Shown here piece by piece: positions 34,527-43,256 of a stretch of 64,000 nucleotides of DNA. This DNA comes from Pedobacter polysacchareus. Its GTDB lineage: Bacteria > Bacteroidota > Bacteroidia > Sphingobacteriales > Sphingobacteriaceae. Positions within the stretch are counted from its first letter, which is position 1. Every line of letters begins with the position of its first letter. The stretch is taken from positions 443,403 to 507,402 of the forward strand of contig NZ_JAHYSS010000001.1 of NCBI RefSeq assembly GCF_019802255.1. The letters run 5' to 3'. The position numbers and the translations under genes are program-made. A model generated the notes under the pieces. The model made no database searches and was not told the origin of the DNA. It worked only from the letters and a program-made list of their open reading frames with translations.

Positions 34527-35870
34527 TTATTTAACTCCAGAAGGCTTGTTTTTGACCTTTTCAAACAGCGTGATGAGGAATAAAGATTTGAGCATCATGA
34601 TGCCTTGCTGCCTTGTTTTTGGAATGAATAAAATCATGAAATTGGAACTCGCATAAGCAATTAATGTCGCCACCGCGGCACCCATAATTCCATATTCTGG
34701 AATCCAAAGGATGTTTAAAACAATGTTGATGATCGCTCCAGCGCCAGTGCGAAGCATGGAAAGTTTGGTATAACCTTCTGCAATGAGGAATTGTCCGCTG
34801 GCAGTACCCAGGAAAGTAAAAACCCCTGCCCAGATATGTACTGACAATACATGCGCTGCCGGCCAGTAGTCAGGAGTATACAATATTCTGTAGATAAGAG
34901 GAGAAGCAAAGGTCATGAAAAGTGCAATGCTGAGGCTGATCCAGACCATTAAATCGTACATGTTCTGCATTCTTCGCTGATACCTTTCCGGGTCATCTCT
35001 TTTCGCATTCATAATGGCTGGAAAAACGGCCGTTACAATGGCTACGGGGATAAAGTACCAGGCTTCAGAAAACTGGGCTACTGTGGCATAGATTCCTTGC
35101 TGTGCAGAACCTAAATATCCCTGAATCATCAGCGTATCTATCTTCATGTAGATAGAAATCAGGATGGCCGAAAAGGCCATTGGCCAGGAATGTTTTAGTA
35201 GAAAACGTGCTAGAGGACTTTCAAACTTCCATTCAAATATAGATCCTCCTTCCTTTTGGTATATATATACATAACCAAGCGCCAATGCAATCACATCAAA
35301 CAGTAAGGCGGCGATAAACCAATTCAGGCTCATGCCCAGTACAATCAATAGCAATTTGAAGCCTGCAGATAAGAGGTTTCCCATCACCTGCACAGCCATT
35401 ATAAATTTCCCCTGGGCCCTGGACTGAAAATAACTGTCAATAATATTAAATGCCTGAACAATCCCAGTAAAACCGACCACCATAATATAAGACAATGGCG
35501 CGTCTACAGTGGTCATGTCTACCGCAAAATGATAAGCAAGATAAATCAATGGGAGCACAGCGATACCGCCAATAAGTTTCAGGGTAAAAGCTGTGCCGAG
35601 TAATTCGTTTTTCTTTTCTGGGAAACGCAGGAGCTCCCTGGTTACAAAACCGTCTAATCCCAAAGCCGCTGCGGCAATGAAAAATGTAATAAATGCAAGT
35701 GGGTAATTGTAAACTCCAAATACTTCTGGCCCTAAATAATTGCCGACAGCTATGCTGGCTACTATTTTTATGCCCATGCTGCCCACACGGGCAATCATCA
35801 GCCAGCCTGCATTTTTTGCGTATTTCTCTATCGCTCCCTGGTCAAAACCAGGAATACTTGGGATTTTCAT
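34527..35870 (-). CDS. Polysaccharide flippase (Wzx / MATE-like)
   Basis: Polytopic transporter of 447 residues with about 12 to 14 hydrophobic helices, predicted to flip lipid-linked oligosaccharides across the inner membrane. The N terminus NAGWLMIARVGSMGIKIVASIAVGNYLGPEVFGVYNYPLAF is the polysaccharide-synthesis family signature. Middle segments such as MKIDTLMIQGYLGSAQQGIYATVAQFSEAWYFIPVAI fit the same family. It ends the glycan region and lies 21 bases downstream of the repeat lipoprotein gene on the same strand. Confidence 0.92.
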   Translation of the reverse strand: MKIPSIPGFDQGAIEKYAKNAGWLMIARVGSMGIKIVASIAVGNYLGPEVFGVYNYPLAFITFFIAAAALGLDGFVTRELLRFPEKKNELLGTAFTLKLIGGIAVLPLIYLAYHFAVDMTTVDAPLSYIMVVGFTGIVQAFNIIDSYFQSRAQGKFIMAVQVMGNLLSAGFKLLLIVLGMSLNWFIAALLFDVIALALGYVYIYQKEGGSIFEWKFESPLARFLLKHSWPMAFSAILISIYMKIDTLMIQGYLGSAQQGIYATVAQFSEAWYFIPVAIVTAVFPAIMNAKRDDPERYQRRMQNMYDLMVWISLSIALFMTFASPLIYRILYTPDYWPAAHVLSVHIWAGVFTFLGTASGQFLIAEGYTKLSMLRTGAGAIINIVLNILWIPEYGIMGAAVATLIAYASSNFMILFIPKTRQQGIMMLKSLFLITLFEKVKNKPSGVK

Positions 35871-35891
35871 GCTTGCCTGTTCTTGCTAAAA

Positions 35892-36290
35892 TTAACTTAA
35901 GGGTGCACCAACAGGGATCGCACAATCATGACCAGGAAGGCCATGAGCCGGGTTTAATTTTGCTTCTTTCTGGTTTACAGGCGTACTTGGAGCAGTCGCT
36001 GCAGGTGCGGCCGTTTGTGGCACAGCAACAGGAGCCGAAGTCGCTGTTCCTGTACTTGGAGCCGGTGCTGCCGTGCTGGCATTCAATGGGGCTCCAACTG
36101 GAAGCGCACAGTCATGAAAAGGTTGTCCATGTGCCGGATTGTTTGCTGGTTTTTCTCCGCTTGCCATGGTTGGGCTAGCCGAAGGTAGGCCGCCAGGAGT
36201 AGGAGTGACTACATTCTGACTTTGCTTAGGTTCGCTGTTACAGGCAGAAAGTGCCAGAACAAAACAACTGATATAAAGGATCCTTTTCAT
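35892..36290 (-). CDS. Small lipoprotein with two HDCAxPVGAPL repeats
   Basis: Unrecognised 132-residue protein. Its N terminus is a lipoprotein signal with lipobox LSAC at Cys17. The body is a low-complexity Pro/Ala/Ser/Thr linker carrying two copies of NPAHGxPxHDCAxPVGAPL, one in the middle and one at the very C terminus. Each copy has two His, one Asp and one Cys, which could bind a metal or haem, but that is inference. No other domain is seen. It precedes the flippase gene by 21 bases, so they may be co-transcribed. Confidence 0.8.
   Translation of the reverse strand: MKRILYISCFVLALSACNSEPKQSQNVVTPTPGGLPSASPTMASGEKPANNPAHGQPFHDCALPVGAPLNASTAAPAPSTGTATSAPVAVPQTAAPAATAPSTPVNQKEAKLNPAHGLPGHDCAIPVGAPLS
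35898..35954 (-). repeat. Protein repeat copy 2 of the small lipoprotein
   Basis: These 57 bases encode the C-terminal copy, NPAHGLPGHDCAIPVGAPL. It matches the other copy (36084-36140) at 16 of 19 residues, with differences at positions 6, 8 and 13. Confidence 0.85.
36084..36140 (-). repeat. Protein repeat copy 1 of the small lipoprotein
   Basis: These 57 bases encode NPAHGQPFHDCALPVGAPL, in register with the C-terminal copy at 35898-35954. The intervening linker is Ala/Pro/Thr-rich. Confidence 0.85.
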
Positions 36291-36355
36291 AAGTTATACA
36301 TTTATTAACCTTCTAATAGCGATAAAAGATAGGCAAAGATGTGAAATTTGTTGGG

Positions 36356-36874
36356 TTATCGTAGGTAGCTTTGATCAATCCTATGTAATTGTTGCAAATG
36401 GTGGTTCAGGTGAATTCTTATAAAGCGCAGCCACTGAAATGCATTGAGATAACCGAACCTGGGGTGCGGCATTTTTAAGTCTTTATCGGCATTTGGAAGT
36501 AGTAACGTGCCTTTTTCCAATTGTTTAACAAAGTCGTCCATTAAAGCCACAGCCTCTGTTTTGCTGATTTTTTTCAGTCTTTCCGCCAGTCTTTTCGGTG
36601 CTTTATACTTTCTTCCCGGAGGAAGACTACCCATAAATAGAATCAGTTTTACAATAAAAGCAGTAGGCTTTTGCTCACCCTGACCGGTAACGGCACCCGT
36701 CAATTGCTTTAAAGAAAGGATACTGGAGTCAAAAATGTGAAAATATACTTCACTGTAGGACCAGCCGCCAATAGGAGGCATTTCGAGAAAACGATCTTCT
36801 TCCAGCTCATTGAGTTTATTTTGATAAGCCAGTACGATTTGCTGGATCTTTTTATAGTCTTTGCCAGTACTCAT
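36356..36874 (-). CDS. DinB family protein
   Basis: Predicted four-helix-bundle metalloprotein of the DinB/YfiT type, 172 residues. These often bind a divalent metal with three histidines and include bacillithiol- or mycothiol-dependent transferases; the role here is unknown. WSYSEVYFHIFDSS near 33 and FIRIHLNHHLQQLHRI near the C terminus supply the expected histidines. It lies five bases downstream of the DUF4476 gene, so it is the last gene of the upp-containing unit. Confidence 0.82.
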   Translation of the reverse strand: MSTGKDYKKIQQIVLAYQNKLNELEEDRFLEMPPIGGWSYSEVYFHIFDSSILSLKQLTGAVTGQGEQKPTAFIVKLILFMGSLPPGRKYKAPKRLAERLKKISKTEAVALMDDFVKQLEKGTLLLPNADKDLKMPHPRFGYLNAFQWLRFIRIHLNHHLQQLHRIDQSYLR

Positions 36875-36879
36875 TTGCT

Positions 36880-37575
36880 CTAATTTTGTTTAGCCATAAA
36901 GTCAATGAAGGCTGATTTATCGGTAGGGAAGCGGAATAAATTGCCGATTTTCATGGCATTCCTTTTATCCGAAATGAAAGGGTAAATATATTTTGCCAAT
37001 GCCAATTGGTCTCCGCCAAACTTTAATACCCTCACCAGCTCATAAGCCTGGTCTGAAGTTATCCATGAACTCTTCAAAGCTATTTTTATCAATTTTACCT
37101 GAGCATCAGCCCAGGTTTCCTTGTTGATCATAGACAGCAATTGCTTGAATTCATCAGCATTCATGATTTCAGGCCTGTCATCTATTTGCCCAGGCCCAGG
37201 TCGGTCACTAAAAATTGCTCGGTCCCAGTTGTCTAATGCATACTGACCACGGTCGTATAAATTTAAGGTGCTGATGTTCCTCCAACCCCCACGACTGGTG
37301 TAACCGGCCAGTAAGCGGGCATTCATCGGTAAATTGATCCGTCTGCGGAAGACCTCAGCATTGTCTTTCATTACGACCACCGTAGGTGCGTTATTGCGGA
37401 TTTCATAAAAACGGAACCTTCCTTTTGAAGATCCGGCAAATTCATCATCTACATAAACGACGTAATTTCCCCGTTCTGGAATTTCTATGAATAACTCGGA
37501 AGTACTGCGCGTATTTTGTGCAAAAATAAAGCTGCTCTGCAAGAACAGCACAAAGAGAATGAGTAGTTTTTTCAT
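36880..37575 (-). CDS. DUF4476 domain protein, exported
   Basis: Secreted or periplasmic protein of unknown function, 231 residues. The chosen start at 37575 gives a clear signal peptide (MKKLLILFVLFLQSSFIFAQ); an upstream start at 37623 would place 16 extra residues before it. The C-terminal half has the DUF4476 pattern NADEFKQLLSMINKETWADAQVKLIKIALKSSWITSDQAYELVRVL. The N-terminal part is beta-rich (YVVYVDDEFAGSSKG). It sits between the HAD and DinB genes. Confidence 0.82.
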   Translation of the reverse strand: MKKLLILFVLFLQSSFIFAQNTRSTSELFIEIPERGNYVVYVDDEFAGSSKGRFRFYEIRNNAPTVVVMKDNAEVFRRRINLPMNARLLAGYTSRGGWRNISTLNLYDRGQYALDNWDRAIFSDRPGPGQIDDRPEIMNADEFKQLLSMINKETWADAQVKLIKIALKSSWITSDQAYELVRVLKFGGDQLALAKYIYPFISDKRNAMKIGNLFRFPTDKSAFIDFMAKQN

Positions 37576-37623
37576 AGGGTTTGAAGGATAGGGTTTAAGG
37601 CTTGCTCTGATAAGAATAAGCAA

Positions 37624-38313
37624 TTAAAAATGATTTAACAATTCTTCCAGGTGATTAATCTGCCAGGCCACATCCTGCGGCTTTTCCTTGTGTAGTGGAT
37701 TAAAAAAGATCGCCTGAATTCCGAAATCCTGTGCTCCCCGAATATCGGCCTCCAGACTGTCGCCAATCATGATGCTTTCCGGTTTTGTCGCTTTCGCCTT
37801 TGCCAATGCATATTCAAATATGGCTTTGTCGGGTTTATTCACCCCCACATCTTCAGAAATGATCACATTTGAAAAGTATGGATTTAAACCGGATTTGTCC
37901 ATTTTCGTCAGGGTACTCTCTTTAAACCCATTAGAAATGATATGTAGCGTGTACTTCTCCTTCAAATAGGTCAACACCTTTTTCGAACCTTCAAATAAGT
38001 TGGTTCTAATAGGGGTTAAACGTACATAGTCGTCTTCAAACTGCAGAGGAATCAACTCTGGTGAGACACCCAGCTGTGTAAAAGTTTTGCTGAAACGTTC
38101 AGATCTTAGGGTTTCTTTGGTGATCTTCCCTAAATGATATTCTGCCCATAATAAATGGTTGTTCTCAGTGTAAGTTGCAATGAAGGCTTCCGGGGAAGCC
38201 AGTCCTAATGCCGCAAGTTCATAGTGATGGTACAATTCCATCAATGTTTCCTCTGCATTTTTATCAAAATCCCAAATCGTATGGTCTAAATCGAAGAAAA
38301 TATGTTTAATCAT
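37624..38313 (-). CDS. HAD-family noncanonical pyrimidine nucleotidase, YjjG type
   Basis: Phosphatase predicted to hydrolyse nucleoside monophosphates, including noncanonical pyrimidine nucleotides. The 229-residue protein has HAD motif I FFDLDHTIWDF (residues 6-16), motif II IISNG near 125, the motif III lysine in GVNKPDKAIF, and motif IV MIGDSLEADIRGA near 187. The acidic residues are intact. The adjoining upp gene makes a link with pyrimidine salvage attractive, but that is inference from neighbourhood. Confidence 0.9.
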   Translation of the reverse strand: MIKHIFFDLDHTIWDFDKNAEETLMELYHHYELAALGLASPEAFIATYTENNHLLWAEYHLGKITKETLRSERFSKTFTQLGVSPELIPLQFEDDYVRLTPIRTNLFEGSKKVLTYLKEKYTLHIISNGFKESTLTKMDKSGLNPYFSNVIISEDVGVNKPDKAIFEYALAKAKATKPESIMIGDSLEADIRGAQDFGIQAIFFNPLHKEKPQDVAWQINHLEELLNHF

Positions 38314-38337
38314 GCTGCTGTTCAGTTATACTCATCA

Positions 38338-38736
38338 TCAATAATGTATGGTAATGCTGATGAGTATTGCAAAGATAACAACAACCAGAACTTTTAAGTA
38401 TCTAAGTAATTTTGTCGCTATGGTGTACTGCCGATGCGCATTTTCTGGGGTAATGGGCGTTAAATAATTGAAATAATGAGGGAAATTGTTGACTGTCGTC
38501 AGTAAAATATAAAGAGCGGTGGCCACCATCGGCAGACTATAAATGTCTGAACGGTGCCCAAAACTATCCGCCGCTCCTGAAAAATTAAAGTGGAGAGGGA
38601 GGTATTCCGGCAATCCCGCATATTGAAAATACACACATAACCATAGACTCATCAGCAGAAAAAGGCCAATCCCTTCAATTATTTTATCAAATAAAGAGAG
38701 CTGTAGCTTAATGAGGGGTCTTTTGAAGCTGGTCAT
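38338..38736 (-). CDS. DUF1648 membrane protein
   Basis: Small integral membrane protein, 132 residues, with about three hydrophobic segments. The DUF1648 motif is visible as LPEYLPLHFNFSGAADSFGHRS near residue 43, and the helix before it is IIEGIGLFLLMSLWLCVYFQY. Function unknown; related domains occur in SdpI-type immunity proteins. It lies 20 bases downstream of upp and 24 bases upstream of the HAD gene. Confidence 0.82.
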   Translation of the reverse strand: MTSFKRPLIKLQLSLFDKIIEGIGLFLLMSLWLCVYFQYAGLPEYLPLHFNFSGAADSFGHRSDIYSLPMVATALYILLTTVNNFPHYFNYLTPITPENAHRQYTIATKLLRYLKVLVVVIFAILISITIHY

Positions 38737-38756
38737 GGTGCGCTGGACATGGCTGA

Positions 38757-39401
38757 TTAATGTTTTACGCCGTAAGCAAGATCTCCTGCGTCGCCTAATC
38801 CAGGTACAATATAAGACTTACTGGTCATTTCTTCATCAATAGCACCAAACCATAATTTTGCCTTAGGTAGGTTGGCCCTCAGGTGGTTGATGCCTTCTGT
38901 ACTGGCGATGGCGCATACAATATGCAGCTCTTTAATGCGGTATCGGTTCAACAATTCTTTACAGCAAAGCACCATACTCAGGCCTGTCGCCAGCATTGGA
39001 TCTGCTATAATCACTACTTTGTCGTTCAGATCCGGCGAATAGATATTCTCTACCTCCACTATAAAATTACCATTTTTATGAACTTTCCGGTAAGCAGTGA
39101 TAAAAGCAGATTCTGCCTGGTCAAAAACATTCAATAAACCTTGATGCAGGGGGATTCCTGCCCTCAAAATGGTCGCTAATACAGGCTGTTCCACCAGGCA
39201 GGCAGTTTTTGCCATCCCAAGCGGTGTTTGTGTTTCCTTTCGCTCATACTCCAGTGTCTTGCTGATTTCATAAGCGAAAAACTCACCCATCCGCTCCATA
39301 TTTTTACGGAAACGCATGGTGTCTTTCTGAATGTTTTCATCACGAAGTTCGGCAAGGAAAACGTTAGCAATGGAGTCGGTTTTGTCTAGGTTAAAAATCA
39401 T
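38757..39401 (-). CDS. upp: Uracil phosphoribosyltransferase
   Basis: Salvages uracil to UMP using PRPP. I start at 39401, giving 214 residues, because the upstream extension to 39524 encodes an unrelated hydrophobic stretch. Visible motifs are the substrate-entry region ILRAGIPLHQGLLNVF near 82, the PRPP-binding VVIIADPMLATGLSM near 130 and the uracil-binding C terminus YIVPGLGDAGDLAYGVKH. It is the first gene of a minus-strand unit that continues through DUF1648, HAD, DUF4476 and DinB genes. Confidence 0.94.
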   Translation of the reverse strand: MIFNLDKTDSIANVFLAELRDENIQKDTMRFRKNMERMGEFFAYEISKTLEYERKETQTPLGMAKTACLVEQPVLATILRAGIPLHQGLLNVFDQAESAFITAYRKVHKNGNFIVEVENIYSPDLNDKVVIIADPMLATGLSMVLCCKELLNRYRIKELHIVCAIASTEGINHLRANLPKAKLWFGAIDEEMTSKSYIVPGLGDAGDLAYGVKH

Positions 39402-39555
39402 CGGACTGGGAATTAAAATTAGGAGAATAAACAAGTAGGAACATGAAAAAGAACTCAAAATGAGGAGCAAAATTTGAAAAACGGCTCCGCATGAAAAGAT
39501 ACAATGAAAATTAAAAACAATCAATAGCGATCAGCAAGTATCAAAAAACTATCAA

Positions 39556-40608
39556 TTACGCAAGGGCGATTATTTTGTGTTGCCAAAGGCTGTAAAAACT
39601 GCCATCTACAAATTTCACATGATCAATCAGTTCATCTAGTAACAGCATAGGGTCTTTATTAGTTTTCTTTCCGCGGGCAATTCCGGCGAAACTTACGGCA
39701 AAAGGAAATATTTTCAATTGAGACTGTTTCTCCATTTGTAAGTCATACCAGAAAAACGGACTGCAGGTGCCTGCTCTAAAACCTGGTGTATCGGAATAAT
39801 ACATGCTGTAATCCTGGGCTACATTTTTGGCGGAAAGTTGGATGTAGCTCTTCGGCAGGTTCAGTTTCTCCTGCCAATTGACACGCCGCTGTGTATTTGG
39901 CAATAGAAATTCTGGCGGAGCAGCATGGCCGTCTTTCTCCATCTTTTTAATCAATTGACGGATTTTAGTCATCTGTTCTTCTTTTATTTTTCCACCAAAC
40001 TGCTCTTTTATTTTATGATTAATGAAGCTAAAAGCCTTTTTCAGTGGCCTGACCAGCGATTGATGTTCCGGGTTCAACGAATAAGCAACCTTAAAGCTAA
40101 AATTCCTTCTTGGGAATTTTAGTGTTGGAAAGTGCTGATGTAAGATGTTTTTTAAAATGATCGCCCATTCATCAATGACCGGGATTTCTAAAAGTCCAAG
40201 TTTATACTGCAAACTTAAACGCGCCCGATAACCCTGGTCTTTCCGGTCGTCAAAGGGCAGGTATTCTTCATATCTGCTCAGGAAATAAAAGGCAGCAGAA
40301 AAAGGGTCAAATGGTAAAGTGCTGCCTTCTACGGCAAATGGAACCTGGTTTTCTCCAAATAGAGTGGTGTTAATCTTTTGGCGCCTGATGGAGCGGTCAG
40401 TCAATAAACCTGCACTCTTAAAAAACAAGCTGTTTGGAATGGGATGCTTCCCATAAGAAAGTTTAGGGCCCTCCGCCTGGGTAAATTCCGCTAAACTTTT
40501 CGGGTATTCCAGATCCAGTCCTAAAACCCCGGTAAACATGAAATTGAAAATGTATTTGATGCGGGGGCTGATCAATGGGGCATAAACCTGAAGCTTCATA
40601 GGGTGCAA
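39556..40608 (-). CDS. Degenerate polysaccharide-deacetylase-related protein
   Basis: A 350-residue protein whose two ends match a Bacteroidota group usually labelled polysaccharide deacetylase: ISPRIKYIFNFMFTGVLGLD near 13, and DTPGFRAGTCSPFFWYDLQMEK plus LDELIDHVKFVDGSFYSLW near the C terminus. The middle is short and lacks the NodB metal sites. Where an Asp-Asp pair is expected the sequence reads FSFKVAYSL, and no HxxxH motif was found. It is probably catalytically inactive. The frame is intact, so it may still be made. Function unknown. Confidence 0.65.
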   Translation of the reverse strand: MHPMKLQVYAPLISPRIKYIFNFMFTGVLGLDLEYPKSLAEFTQAEGPKLSYGKHPIPNSLFFKSAGLLTDRSIRRQKINTTLFGENQVPFAVEGSTLPFDPFSAAFYFLSRYEEYLPFDDRKDQGYRARLSLQYKLGLLEIPVIDEWAIILKNILHQHFPTLKFPRRNFSFKVAYSLNPEHQSLVRPLKKAFSFINHKIKEQFGGKIKEEQMTKIRQLIKKMEKDGHAAPPEFLLPNTQRRVNWQEKLNLPKSYIQLSAKNVAQDYSMYYSDTPGFRAGTCSPFFWYDLQMEKQSQLKIFPFAVSFAGIARGKKTNKDPMLLLDELIDHVKFVDGSFYSLWQHKIIALA

Positions 40609-40903
40609 TTTTAAATATAATTTATCACCTGGATTCTGGTCATCAGGAATCCGCAGCAGGCAAATACCTTTTAACCTTACTTATACACTTTAAACTCCAA
40701 ATTGTTTGACGCGCAGTTGTGTTTTTTATGAGTTATGCTGCTGTGCTTTAATGTCTTAAAATAAAAGTTTGACGCGTGATTCAGGCTGCCTGAGCAAGGG
40801 TCAATCTCCACCGGAATAGCGATCGCTTCCCTTATCCAAGCAAATAATTCCTTATCTTTACATCTTTCGAACTCAACATCAAGATAAATAAGGAAATCTG
40901 CAC

Positions 40904-42964
40904 ATGAAGTTTCAGCTCGTATCAGACTATAAGCCAACAGGAGACCAACCCAATGCCATAAAGCAATTGGTAGATGGAGTGAATAACGAAGAAAATTATC
41001 AGACACTTTTGGGCGTAACAGGATCGGGTAAAACCTTTACTATTGCCAATGTGATCGAGCAAACTCAAAAGCCAACGTTGATTTTAAGTCATAATAAAAC
41101 ACTGGCCGCACAGCTTTACGGAGAATTTAAACAGTTCTTTCCGGAAAATGCCGTCAATTACTTCGTGTCCTATTACGATTATTACCAGCCTGAGGCATTT
41201 ATGCCCAGCACAAATACCTATATAGAAAAAGACCTGAGCATTAATGAAGAAATAGAAAAACTTAGATTACGGACCACCTCGGCTTTAATGTCCGGACGTA
41301 GAGACGTGATCGTCGTTTCCTCTATTTCCTGCATTTATGGTATGGGAAATCCAGAAGACTTCTCCAGATCGGTATTCCGATTCTCTGTGGGCACCAGAAT
41401 TTCCAGAAACAGCTTTTTACACAGCCTGGTGGAAATCTTGTATGCCAGAACAACCACTGAATTTAAAAGGGGTACCTTCCGCGTAAAAGGGGATACTGTA
41501 GATATTTTTCCTGCTTACCTGGATGAAGCTTACCGCGTTTCCTTTTTCGGTGACGACATTGAAGAGCTAAGCCTGATTGATCCGGTAACCGGAAAAACAT
41601 TGGATAAAATGGAAGATATGGCCGTTTATCCCGCCAATCTTTTCGTGACGCCAAAAGACCGCTTCACCTCTTCCATCTGGGGAATTCAGGAAGAACTGGA
41701 AGTCCGCAAAACACAATTAATCAATGATGGCCATCTGTTAGAAGCAAAAAGGCTGGAAGAAAGAGTCACATTCGACATAGAAATGATGAAAGAACTCGGT
41801 TATTGTTCAGGAATTGAGAATTATTCGAGATTCTTTGACGGACGTTCTCCAGGAATGAGACCCTTCTGTTTGCTGGATTACTTCGCGGATGATTACTTGA
41901 TGGTAATCGATGAAAGCCATGTGACGGTTCCTCAAATTCGCGCGATGTACGGCGGCGATAGGTCCCGTAAGATGTCGCTGGTAGAATATGGTTTCCGCCT
42001 GCCATCCGCATTGGACAACAGGCCGCTTAATTTTGATGAATTTGAAAATCTTGCACCTCAAACGATCTATGTAAGTGCGACCCCTGCTGATTATGAATTG
42101 CAGAAAACGGAAGGAGTTGTGATTGAACAGGTCATTCGTCCCACCGGATTATTAGACCCACTGATTCAGGTGAAACCGGCAGTGAACCAGGTGGATGATC
42201 TGCTCGACGAGATCGATAAAACCATTAAAATGGGCGATAGGGTGCTGGTGACCACACTGACCAAAAGAATGGCAGAGGAACTCACCAAATATATGGACCG
42301 CCTAAATATCAAATGTCGCTACATCCATTCCGAAGTGAAAACTTTGGAGAGGGTAGAGATCCTTCGTGGTCTTCGTCTCGGAGAATTCGACGTATTGATC
42401 GGGATCAACTTATTAAGAGAAGGACTGGACTTACCGGAAGTCTCTTTAGTGGCGATCTTAGATGCGGATAAAGAAGGTTTCTTGCGCTCTGATCGTGCAT
42501 TAATCCAAACCATTGGAAGGGCGGCACGTAACGACAGAGGTAGGGTAATCATGTATGCAGATCGCATCACGGACTCTATGGAAAGAACGATCAGTGAAAC
42601 CAACAGACGCCGCGACCGACAAATTGCCTACAACCTGGAACACGGCATCACGCCAAAAACTGTCGGCAAAAGCAGAGAAGCGATCCTGGAGCAAACCTCC
42701 GTACTGGACTTCTCCGGAAATGCGACCAGAGCGAAAGCCTATGTGGAAGTAGACGAAGTGAGTATGGCCGCAGATCCGATTGTTCAGTTTATGAGCAAAG
42801 CGGAAATGCAGAAATCAATTGATAAAACGCGTAAAGATATGGCCAAAGCGGCCAAAGAAATGGACTTCCTCATGGCTGCAAGGCTTCGTGATGAGATGTT
42901 TGCCATGGAAAAAGTATTTGAAGAAAGATTTAGTAAATCAGCAACCGCTGATCATTTAAAATAA
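40904..42964 (+). CDS. uvrB: Excinuclease ABC subunit B
   Basis: DNA-damage recognition and helicase-like subunit of nucleotide excision repair. The 686-residue protein has Walker A GVTGSGKT (37-44), the beta-hairpin region FVSYYDYYQPEAF near 87, the DEAD-like VIDESHV near 330, helicase motifs including VLVTTLTKRMAEELTKY and QTIGRAARN, and a C-terminal UVR coiled coil (KTRKDMAKAAKEMDFLMAARLRDEM, near 645). A weak TATCTTTA box lies at 40853-40860. The next gene starts two bases after its stop. Confidence 0.97.
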   Translation: MKFQLVSDYKPTGDQPNAIKQLVDGVNNEENYQTLLGVTGSGKTFTIANVIEQTQKPTLILSHNKTLAAQLYGEFKQFFPENAVNYFVSYYDYYQPEAFMPSTNTYIEKDLSINEEIEKLRLRTTSALMSGRRDVIVVSSISCIYGMGNPEDFSRSVFRFSVGTRISRNSFLHSLVEILYARTTTEFKRGTFRVKGDTVDIFPAYLDEAYRVSFFGDDIEELSLIDPVTGKTLDKMEDMAVYPANLFVTPKDRFTSSIWGIQEELEVRKTQLINDGHLLEAKRLEERVTFDIEMMKELGYCSGIENYSRFFDGRSPGMRPFCLLDYFADDYLMVIDESHVTVPQIRAMYGGDRSRKMSLVEYGFRLPSALDNRPLNFDEFENLAPQTIYVSATPADYELQKTEGVVIEQVIRPTGLLDPLIQVKPAVNQVDDLLDEIDKTIKMGDRVLVTTLTKRMAEELTKYMDRLNIKCRYIHSEVKTLERVEILRGLRLGEFDVLIGINLLREGLDLPEVSLVAILDADKEGFLRSDRALIQTIGRAARNDRGRVIMYADRITDSMERTISETNRRRDRQIAYNLEHGITPKTVGKSREAILEQTSVLDFSGNATRAKAYVEVDEVSMAADPIVQFMSKAEMQKSIDKTRKDMAKAAKEMDFLMAARLRDEMFAMEKVFEERFSKSATADHLK

Positions 42965-42966
42965 CA

Positions 42967-43164
42967 ATGGACGGAAAAAATAGAAAAGACGTATATCCAG
43001 GATTGGAAGTAGAGATTATCCTTAAAAAGGACCAGAGAACAGGGAAATTAACAAGAGGAATCGTAGCCAATCTGCTCACTTCATCCGCCTTCCATTCTAG
43101 AGGAATAAAAGTGCGTTTGGAAGATGGACAGGTAGGCCGTGTAGCGGAAATCGTAGAAGATTAA
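42967..43164 (+). CDS. YwbE family protein
   Basis: A 65-residue protein matching the uncharacterised YwbE family: RKDVYPGLEVEIILKKDQRTGKLTRGIVANLLTSS, then GIKVRLEDGQVGRVAEIV. The pattern suggests a small KOW/SH3-like beta-barrel, but no activity is established. It starts two bases after the uvrB stop, so it is translated from the uvrB message. Confidence 0.88.
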   Translation: MDGKNRKDVYPGLEVEIILKKDQRTGKLTRGIVANLLTSSAFHSRGIKVRLEDGQVGRVAEIVED

Positions 43165-43202
43165 GCCCTTATTGTAATGAAAAAGCAATAATCTACGGAA
43201 TT

Positions 43203-43237
43203 TTGTAATAATGAAATCCCAATTCCGTCTATATTTG
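43203..43237 (+). promoter_or_regulatory. Promoter before the DUF4834 gene
   Basis: TATATTTG at 43230-43237 fully matches TAnnTTTG and lies 19 bases before the ATG at 43257. A TTG at 43203-43205 stands 24 bases upstream, slightly wider than usual. Confidence 0.5.
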
Positions 43238-43256
43238 TAAACATTAATTTAACACA

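Noticed and set aside
39402..39524. N-terminal extension of uracil phosphoribosyltransferase
   Set aside because: The extension encodes a hydrophobic stretch absent from the family; the internal ATG at 39401 matches the normal start.
40677..41006. 109-codon minus-strand ORF overlapping the uvrB start
   Set aside because: It covers the uvrB upstream region and start; its translation shows no recognisable family features and is best explained as a shadow reading frame.
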